DNA from: Plasmodium brasilianum
Taxonomy: Eukaryota; Apicomplexa; Aconoidasida; Haemosporida; Plasmodiidae
DNA length: 64,000 nt
Direction of reading: 5' to 3'
Assembly (NCBI RefSeq): GCF_023973825.1
Contig: NC_090124.1
Coordinates: forward strand, 526,001-590,000
Positions 55,671 to 64,000 of this stretch are shown one piece after another (the first letter of the stretch is position 1; each line of letters begins with the position of its first letter). The notes beneath the pieces are model-generated. The model saw only the letters and a program-made list of their open reading frames with translations. It was not told the DNA's origin and ran no database searches. The position numbers and the translations under genes are program-made.

Positions 55671-58600
55671 TCATCTGTGCAAGCTCCCAACTCCAGCTGG
55701 AGCTACTCTGAGCACAAAGACGTTGCCTCTTCTTCTGTCTAACCTGCTTACACGTTCATGTGCTCGAATATTAGATGTCAAAACTTCTCTTATATCATCC
55801 ATAATTTCTCTTTTCACTTGATAAAAAGAATGTTTCAAAAAATCCACGTTCGTTTCAACAAATGTTGTATCTATAACATCCATGTCTAGCCATGCATATT
55901 TATCAAAAGATATATAAACTGTGTCTGTTTTCTGAGGAACTTGAAGGGACGTTTTAATATTTTTTTTTTTTAGTTTCAGCGTATACGGATTATTTGCTGA
56001 TTTTTCATTAAAATATATATATTTTTTCTTATTTTTGAATAACCATTTTCTCTTTATTTTCTTAAAAGCTGTGGATAATCTAAACTTTTTTTTTGATTTA
56101 AACGTTTTTAAGCTGGTATCACTAAATTCAACGGTTTTCCAAAAATTGTCATTAAGGTAGTTCTTCGTGAGGTCTTCAGAAACGTACGAGCCTCCATCTT
56201 CATAATCAAATGTATAGCGCTTCAATTTGGATTTAGCATTATTTCCACTGTTACTTTCGCTGTTACTTCCGATGTTGTTCCTGCTGTTGTTCCCGCCGCA
56301 AATACCACCAGTGATCCCACTCTTGGTGGGATTAACCAACGATTTTCCATCGTCCACTGCATGTTCATCCCCCTCTATTTCCTTTTCCCTTTTATTTTTT
56401 CTGTCTTTGCCTAACAAATCGTCCTTAGTTTTTTTTTGCTTTTTAATATTTTCTTCCACAAATGTAGAGTTAGGAAATAAGATGTTATCACACATTTTAA
56501 ACTTTTCTTCATAATATCTTTCCTGTAAGTTATTTATTTCCATGTTTAAATTTAAATAGTCTTCATAATTATATATTTTATATAATGGTAGCATTAATTT
56601 GAAAATTCTTTTCCCGAGGCATTTTTCCCTATTCCACGTTTCTGAGTACGTTAATGCTTGGTCTCGAGTATCACCATACATAACTATATGATTACAATGA
56701 CTTCTTAATATAAAAAAATCTTTTTCCAAAAACTTATCTAAAGGATAATCTGGATTTAACAGAATTACCGTTTTTACTATGATCTGTTTTCTTTTCTTCT
56801 TTTTTTTTTTCTTTTGTCGGAGGGGTTTATTTACACTGACTTTTTTTTTTTTTTTCTGTTTTGGTTAAGCTCCATCATGTTACATTCATCATTATGGTTC
56901 CTACTATCCCTATTGACCTTGTTGTCCTTAGTGTCCTTCCCATCATCTTCATCATCGTCTTCTCCCTCGTCCTCATCATCATCACTCTCTGCATCGCCTT
57001 CATTCTCACCCTCTTTGAATACATTGGAATTTTCCGAGCTTCTCTTAGTACGATTACTTTTCCTCAATTTAGGCTTCTCTTTATTTAGGACATTATAAAA
57101 TAAGTTATCCTCTACACAACTTGCGAATCCGTTGAAAAAGAGTCTTGAACCACATGAATGACTTATTAGGTGAACATTCTTAACACCTGAATTGATAAGT
57201 TCTTGTATAAATGTCTTAAAGGAATTTCCTAAAACAGCCATTTCTGATCTCTTCTTTGCAATAGGATATGAAAGAGCAGAAAGAGCTCCCCACGTATGCC
57301 CTTCCCAATGAAAGACAAACGGTTGAATATAGGATGGTAATTTAGAAAAAGAAACTAAATGTGCTAACTGAGAACAACCATGATGTAATTTCACATTATA
57401 ACCATGTATATATATAACAATTTCATCTGGCATACTATTTAAATTTTGTTTTAAAGATAAAGACTGCCATCCATCAACAACAATTGTTTCTTTATGTTGA
57501 TGTCTGTATATTTCCCATTCATCCTCTTCAGCAAAAACTTGTGCAATAGTTTTATTTCTTTGCATATTAAATGGAGATAAATTAGGACTATTCAAACTAC
57601 CAATTGATTCATTCAAGCTTCTCACTTTATTTCTTATAGAACCTATTATTTTTGTATTCCTACTTTTTGGTGTTTGTTTAGAACGTATAATTTTATCAAT
57701 TTTTTTATTATTTGAAGTTATATGTATGGAACCTTTTCTGTACTGTTTTGTATACTTTTTTACAAAACCTTTTAATTTTGAGTTCTTCATTTTGTGTAAA
57801 CTAATTTTTTTCATGGTTTTGCTAGGATGTTCCCTTCTATTTTTTTTTAAATTCAATAAACTTGTTTTAAATTTTTTATTTTTCATCTTTTCTTCCTCAT
57901 AATGTTTTTGTATATACTCATCTACATCATCACTAGAATGTAAAGAATTTTTATTCCTTAACCTTTTCTGTGCCCCTGATTTAATAAAAGATTTAAATAT
58001 GTCCGAAATAAACAAGTTTTTAGTTTCACCAAGTTTCTCATAATCATCTACAATTTTTGAAATGTCATGTTGGTTTTCACTATTCCGCTCCTTCTTATTA
58101 AACAAGGAGATCCCTTCAATATCATCCGATTCAGTTTCATCATAGAATACTTGCTCGCATGACACCTTTTCCTTATTTCCATTTTTATCCTTATCCCTTA
58201 GGGTCATCTTCTCGCGTTTGTCCTCATTCGGCTGCTTATCCGAGTGCTTATCTACCCTTTTGTCTGTTTGATTGTCAGTTTGATTGTCAGTTTGATTGTC
58301 GATTTGGTTACCAATTTGCTTATCTGTTCCTTCATTCTTGCACCCATTTTTTCCCTTACAATCACTTACTAAATTGACGATTTTCTTCCTCCCTCTATTC
58401 GAGTTCTGCACCTGGTCATATTCATTTTCATGGTACGAAAATGACATTTCCTCGGCATCTTGATCATCATTTCTTTTTTTTTCCTTATCGATCCTTATCA
58501 TTTCATTGCTTTTATTTCCTTGCCTTTTGGAACCAAAAGTATGTTCTCTCCGAAATTTCACACACAAAACATTAGAACATACACGTTCCTTTTTTTGTGT

Positions 58601-61600
58601 TCTGAACATTTCGTATTCATTTTGACTGAAAAGAAGGTGTTCCTTTGTATTCTGCTCTTCCTTATACTCATCGGATGTAGAAAACGCACCAGGAGTACAA
58701 GCATCAAGTGATGTTCTTTTTTTACGAGAAAAAAATTTTCCCATTATTACTCCTTCATTAGAGTTGTCATTATTACAACAACTGAAGCTATTACTTGTGC
58801 AACTACTGATGCTCCTATTAGTGCTACTTCCAGTGCTACTGTTAGCGTTGCTGCTCGAGCTCTTCTCATGTACTCCCTCATTGTAATCCTTCACATCAAC
58901 AACAAACTCATCGAGTTTTTTCGAACAAAACGACGAATTTGCCTTTGTCATACTTTCATTAATTGAGGAATGAAGAATGGTGGGGTAATTCACTAAGTCA
59001 ATTTCTTCACTTAGATTATCAATTTTACTTTTTCTTTTTTTTCTTTTTTTTTTCCAACTTTCATATTCTTTCTCATTTTTTCCATAACTATCAATATGAG
59101 GTATATTACTATAATGATAACCCTTATTTTTGGGACAGTTCATAGGGGTACGCATACTAAGGTGATTCTTTTTACGATGATCAAACTTTTTACTTATGTG
59201 AATAGCATGACTACCTTTTTCTTTTTCGTCATTATATACACTCAGATCGCTAGGATAGCGTCTTTTCAAACGTTGCTTTATTTCAATTTCATTGTGTGAC
59301 TTGAGTTGTAAATCTGTGAGAGTTACATCCTGCTTCGAGTCGTCAAAAAAAGGGCACTTGTGTATCTCCGAGGATTTAATTATTTTATTCATTTTATATA
59401 AATAAATATCATCATTTATTGAATCAAGCGATTTGTCTGATAATTTGTGTATGTAGTAGGATTGGCGATTTTCTCTAAACGAGTTTCTTGTAATAATATG
59501 ACTACCTTGTGAACCTAATATTTTCATGTTATTTTGTATTTTATTTTTATTACTAAAAAAAAATTCATCATTTTCTTTTGTTTTAAATTTTTCATCATAT
59601 TTGACAAGTTTATTTCTTTTGTACATTTTTTTATGTTTTTTCTCTTTGGGCACATTAACTAATTTTACAACAATTTCATCAAGAATATCATTCCTTCTTT
59701 TGATTGAACCTAATCGTTTATAATTATGCACTTTTAAACTCATAGTAACATGATCTAACGATATCATACAATTATTTGAGAAGTGTTCTGTAGTAGTACT
59801 ACTATTCACTTTTAACATGTTGAAACACCATTTTAAATCATAACCTAAAATGTCTTCATAATTTTCTTTTAATATATCCTTTACTATAATATCATATCTG
59901 TTATTTGGTAATCTCCCATTTGCATCTTTTTGAATTTTAGGATTAAAAAAGTAGGTCAAAGGAAAATCATTAAAAAAATGTCCACTAATAGAACATTCAG
60001 TACATGCTACTCCATATCTGACATCAGACCAATCTTTACCTACACATGCAGCAAAACCAACCCTAGTATTTACAAAAAGAGAACCACTTCCAACTTCTTG
60101 AGATATAAAAGGACCTACTGGGTATCCATGAAACCAAAATCCCCTTAACTTTTCACCAAACGAATGATCCTCTATCCATTCCCCATATCCATGGGGTCTA
60201 CCATATATATCTGTTTTTCCCTTATATCTTAACTGATGACTAAATGGTGCTTCATTAATACTATCTTTTGTAATTTTAAAACGCAAGTTTGCAAACTTTT
60301 TGTAAAAACAATTTATTATACGATAGAAAGATCGATAGGCACATAAGCAAAAACAACAAAAGTTATTACCGCACATTCCTGCAAAATCATTATAACGACT
60401 TATCGTAATATTTAACTTATTTGTTGATATCTTTTTTTTTAATATTCTACAATGTTCTGTACATGGACAGAAAAATCCATAGATGGCTAAAATGGGACCT
60501 ATATAAACTATTATTTTCACTATTATAATTAAAGACAATTGAATTATTCCATATATCATCAAAATGTTTTCTCCTCTTGAACTCTTATCCGTTTTATCCT
60601 TTTCATAAAATATTAATAAAACAGATGCACATATAATAAATATATATGAAGCATATATTGGCCAATGTAAACTCAAACGTGTCTGAAATTTTGCAAAAAT
60701 TATTACTCCAATAATTGCTAATGTAGCTTCTAAAAAAAATAAAAAACTTGTCTGAATTTCAAAACTAATAGTAAGCCTATTATTTTCATAAAAGGTTTGG
60801 AAATACTTCCATGATATTAATATTAAGCAAAATATTGTTATTATAAATACTATTTTTTTGGAGATCGGTTTTCTTATTCCATTAAATCTTCTTCGTAATC
60901 TCCTATAATCCATGTATCGAATTGTGTATATTAACCAATCCATATTTTTTAACTCATTCTTTGAATCTTTCTTTTTTTTCTTTTTTCCTTTATTTTTTTT
61001 ATTCTCTCTACTACCACAATTGTTACTATTGTTTCGTACAGTTTTAATATCACTGGGATTGTTGCTACTACTGATATATTTTTTCCCTCTCCTATTGCAA
61101 CAACAACAACATTCATTATTTACACACATCTTTGTTTTATTTATATCGCTTATGTAAGAACATTCACTATCCGTACAATAGGAGTTATCCTTTTTTATAA
61201 TATTTTTAATAGCTTCGTCTTCTTCTCCATTCTCATAATCATCCTCTTTATATAATTCACATGTATTATTTTCATTATTACTTGTATTAGTACTGTTCTT
61301 ATTTATACAACTTTTCCCTGCCTTTAAGGATTTCTTATTATTTAACTTGTTCCTACTTCCATAGTTTTGCTTCCGGTTATTTTCAAATTTTAAGTCAACA
61401 CTTTCATCATTTACGTCTATGCAATTTTTATCTAATTTAGAATTTGCTTCCACCTTATCCTTCATTTTATTTCTTTTAATTTTGCTTACAACTTTTTCTT
61501 TTTTTTCATTTTTCTTCGTAGTAGTGATATCTGTAGTGTTATTCACCAAAATGATATCATTCTTTACAGTAGCATCCTCTTTTGCAATTCTATTTTTTGT

Positions 61601-61726
61601 ACTATGCATATGCTGTTCTAAAAATAAATATGTATTTGCACTACTTTCTTCATGCTTGGTTGTTATTCTTTTTTCCATTTGCCCTTTTAAGTCTTCTATT
61701 TTAATATCTGTAACTCCTAACTTCAT
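55671..61726 (-). CDS. Membrane protein with MORN-like segment and DUF900-type alpha/beta hydrolase; frameshift at a homopolymer
   Basis: Probable serine hydrolase anchored in a membrane; substrate unknown. The frame from ATG 61726 runs 1631 codons to a stop at 56831, and the family continues in another frame from about 56855 to 55671. Residues ~285-415 hold four hydrophobic spans followed by Cys-rich FFCPCTEHC. A MORN-like block (YGRPHGYGEW, LRGFWFHGYPVG) lies at about 495-545. A long low-complexity linker with NQTD repeats follows. The hydrolase starts at about residue 1425: IVIYIHGYN, FVFHWEGHTWG, and nucleophile region LISHSCGSR at about 1520. After an acidic/Lys-rich insert the fold resumes with ILLNPDYPLDKF, HIVMYGD, WLDMDVIDTTFVE, KHSFYQVKREIMDDI and RRRGNVF-RVAP, all DUF900-like. 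The break lies in a run of 15 A (coding strand). A ~54-nt intron is a weaker alternative. Confidence 0.85.
56841..56855 (-). other. Homopolymer A15 (coding strand) where the reading frame changes
   Basis: The upstream frame leaves this run as AAG TCA GTG TAA. The frame that carries the rest of the hydrolase reads through the same bases without a stop. A single-base length difference in the run would join them. The run lies in a Lys-rich non-conserved insert, so a sequencing or assembly length error is the simplest reading. Confidence 0.75.
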
Positions 61727-61987
61727 TTCACTACCATTTAGAAATAAGAAATTTGATTAATTATTTTGTAGCTCTCTTAATATTTTTTTTGTACTATCAC
61801 TTGCACATATTTAAAAATGTTTTTAAGCGAACGCTTTCTTTCGCTTCCACTATTTTCATTTTTTTCTTTTTTTATACCCTCTTTTCATTATTAAAAATTC
61901 CTTTCTTTTTTTTTTAATTTTATAACACTCTCATCTAATGATAGAATAAGCACGAATTATCAATAAACTTCACGAAGGTTACATAAG

Positions 61988-62021
<34 letters not shown>

Positions 62022-63515
62022 TTATTTATGTAATAATGTAATGATTTTACTGCTGAATTATGATTTGTTTCTTTTTTTTTATTTCATTGAGTGTCAATCT
62101 GTAGTTGTTATTTCTTTGGCACACTTTTACTATACCACAAAATATTTCCTTCTTCCCTCTAATAATTTTTTTTCTTTTTTAGAATTTCTTTCTCTTCAAA
62201 AAGGGTTTTTTTTTTTTTTAGATAAGCAAGAAAAATATTGACAAAAAAATTAATTATAAATAAAAATCTGTAGCTTTAATTATAACATGTAAATAATGCA
62301 TACATATTTATTATATATTTATTTATATACATATTCAACCGATACAAGTTAAAAAAAAATTCATTCTTAAAATGAAAGTTATAAAAACATACAAGATTTT
62401 TCCATTTAAACATTTAAGGATACAAATACAATTATATGCAAATAATATGTACACGTATTATCGCAATTATTACAAGCACTTTTGTTAATTAAAGTTCCTA
62501 CTTATTTTCAAAAAGTAAAAAAAATCTCCTATATTTTGTGTGAACAATTGCTTAAAAATAAAAAGTAAATTTACAGATATATGTAAAAATATATGTACAA
62601 ATAAATGTGCATACAAATGTGTAAACAAAAGTGTAATCGAATGTGTAAAAAAACGTGTATACAAATGTGTACATATGCGTTTAAATTAAAAAAAAAAAAA
62701 AAATTGAACAGTTATCCTTTTAACCTTTTAATTTGTTATTGTGAAATTAATGTATCAAAATTTTATCTCTGTTTTTTCCTATTTTTCCCCTTTTATTCAT
62801 TTACAAATTTTTGAAAAACAAAATTTAAAATTTTATCTTTTTAATTTTCTGTAGTTAAGGTATTTTTTGACTATGTGATATGTATATAACATTAAAAAAT
62901 AGTTTGTTTTTTTCCTTTCTTTCAAAATTTCTATCACACATAAAATAAAAGAAGTTATAAAAATACATTATCTTCTGTTTACCTATTTGACCAAACGTTT
63001 TTCTTTAATACGTTATTACATTACATAACGTTTTCCCCTTTGTTCTTTTTTTATTTTTTAATAATCTAATTATAAATTTCTATCTTTTACGATTAACTGT
63101 ATATATGCAATAAAAATATACCAATGTATGTTTTACCTTTTTTTAAGTTCAATAAAAAATATTTTTACAAATATATAAGCTAACAAAATAAAATATTTAT
63201 GAGATAAGCACATTACACAAAGTGGTTGTTCCCTGAGAAATAATATCCACATACACTTGCTTAAAATTAAATTTATATATATATATATATATATAAATAT
63301 ATATATATATGTATGTATATTTATATATGTGCATGTAAAAATACATACCTATACACCTATCGCGTTAACTCGCTTGCAACAAGAAGCTTGCTTTTATTTT
63401 GTTTTAATTAAATTGTAAATTTCTTAATTCTCTTTATTTTTTAAAGGCTGTTGTAAAATTCACCTTATCAGATTAGTATTTATATACATAGTTTAATTTC
63501 TTTTTATATTTTTCT
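61727..63515. other. Intergenic region upstream of the DUF900 gene, 3' flank of the ARF-like gene
   Basis: Both neighbours are on the minus strand. AT-rich with (TA)n at 61989-62015 and about 63277-63311, and a degenerate AAATGTGTAAACA repeat at 62590-62680 that makes a Cys/Met/Lys-rich artefact ORF. No supported gene. Confidence 0.6.
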
Positions 63516-64000
63516 TCAAAAATAATAAGAAATTTGTTGCATTAAGTCCATCCAATTCTTGTCTAATTTACAATTTTTGCAATCTACAAAAATGTGGTGA
63601 ATTCTATTCCCATAATGATCAATTAAATCTTTAATTTTATACTTGATTAACTGTTGATTTTTAGTACTTTCATCTATATTGTTTACATCATTAAAAGTAT
63701 TAAACACTAAAACAATACAAGACGCTTGTAAACACTCATCATTTAGCAAAAGGCTTATTAGTAAATTATTCTCCGTTATACTTTCATCCGATATATCCAT
63801 TATATTAATAACGTACAAAATTGCATTTACTTTTACATTTCTATAAATTAATTGCCAAATATTCCTCATCTAAAAAAAAATTAAAAAATGCAAAATAATA
63901 AAATAATAAAATCTTTATTCATTAATAAAAATATTTGAAAAAAAAAACAAAAATAATTAAAATTAACTATTGGATTTCCCGAAAGATCCCAAAAACCAAT
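63516..64000 (-). CDS. ARF-like small GTPase family member with degenerate motifs, 3' part
   Basis: ARF/ARL proteins recruit coats and tethers to membranes in a GTP-dependent way. Two exons are visible, 63968-64000 (continues off the right edge) and 63516-63869, joined in phase 0. The visible 128 residues follow the ARF fold from switch II onwards: GFWDLSGNP, then MRNIWQLIYRNVKVNAILYVINIMD (ARF: LW-HYY-NT-G-IFVVDSND), LL-NDECLQASCIVLVF, and the C-terminal helix NWMDLMQQI. The DxxGQ motif reads DLSGNP, so the catalytic Gln is replaced. The NKxD base-recognition motif reads TFND. The SAT-like G5 region reads VDCKNC. The P-loop lies outside the window. The ATG at 63869 is an internal codon just after the splice acceptor, not the start. 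Confidence 0.75.

Noticed and set aside
62605..62814. Cys/Met/Lys-rich 69-codon ORF
   Set aside because: Built from a degenerate AAATGTGTAAACA repeat followed by poly-A; no protein features.

Overview
This is nuclear DNA of a malaria parasite (Plasmodium). The evidence is strong AT bias, long A/T homopolymers and (TA)n runs between genes, Asn/Lys-rich low-complexity inserts in proteins, many short AT-rich introns with poly-pyrimidine acceptors, and genes that only Plasmodium carries in this form, notably falcilysin beside the P4-ATPase/guanylyl cyclase fusion GC-beta. From memory, the order SEC24A, PRMT5, RRM protein, falcilysin, PIAS, GC-beta matches a stretch of P. falciparum chromosome 13. 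The long intergenic regions and divergent repeats suggest a species outside the falciparum group (P. malariae or P. ovale type), but the sequence alone does not prove this.

Layout, left to right. 1-947 (-): N-terminal part of SEC24. 4022-4368 (-): a candidate 40-residue membrane microprotein. 4834-6858 (+): PRMT5. 10388-13112 (+): an eight-exon, three-RRM RNA-binding protein. 14137-14434 (-): a second candidate microprotein. 14872-18357 (-): falcilysin. 23033-28625 (+): five-exon PIAS/SIZ1-type SUMO ligase. 31378-43679 (-): fourteen-exon GC-beta. 45078-46058 (-): protein with an SMN-like YG box. 46456-47562 (+): secreted or type I membrane orphan. 48534-50253 (+): seven-exon EMC3. 51100-52317 (+): four-exon RBM42-like protein. 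53744-54277 (+): small single-pass protein, possibly mitochondrial. 55085-55187 (-): candidate terminal exon of a small membrane protein. 55671-61726 (-): membrane protein with a MORN-like segment and a DUF900-type alpha/beta hydrolase, interrupted by a frameshift at a homopolymer. 63516-64000 (-): 3' part of a degenerate ARF-like GTPase. No tRNA, rRNA, transposon or CRISPR array was seen.

Functional themes: secretion and ER membrane biology (SEC24, EMC3), RNA metabolism (PRMT5, RRM protein, RBM42, YG-box protein), haemoglobin-peptide and transit-peptide proteolysis (falcilysin), SUMOylation (PIAS) and cGMP signalling (GC-beta). These are eukaryotic single-gene units, not operons; grouping does not imply co-regulation. 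Exon boundaries were derived by hand from GT/AG sites, reading phase and family similarity, so internal joins are generally better supported than 5' ends.
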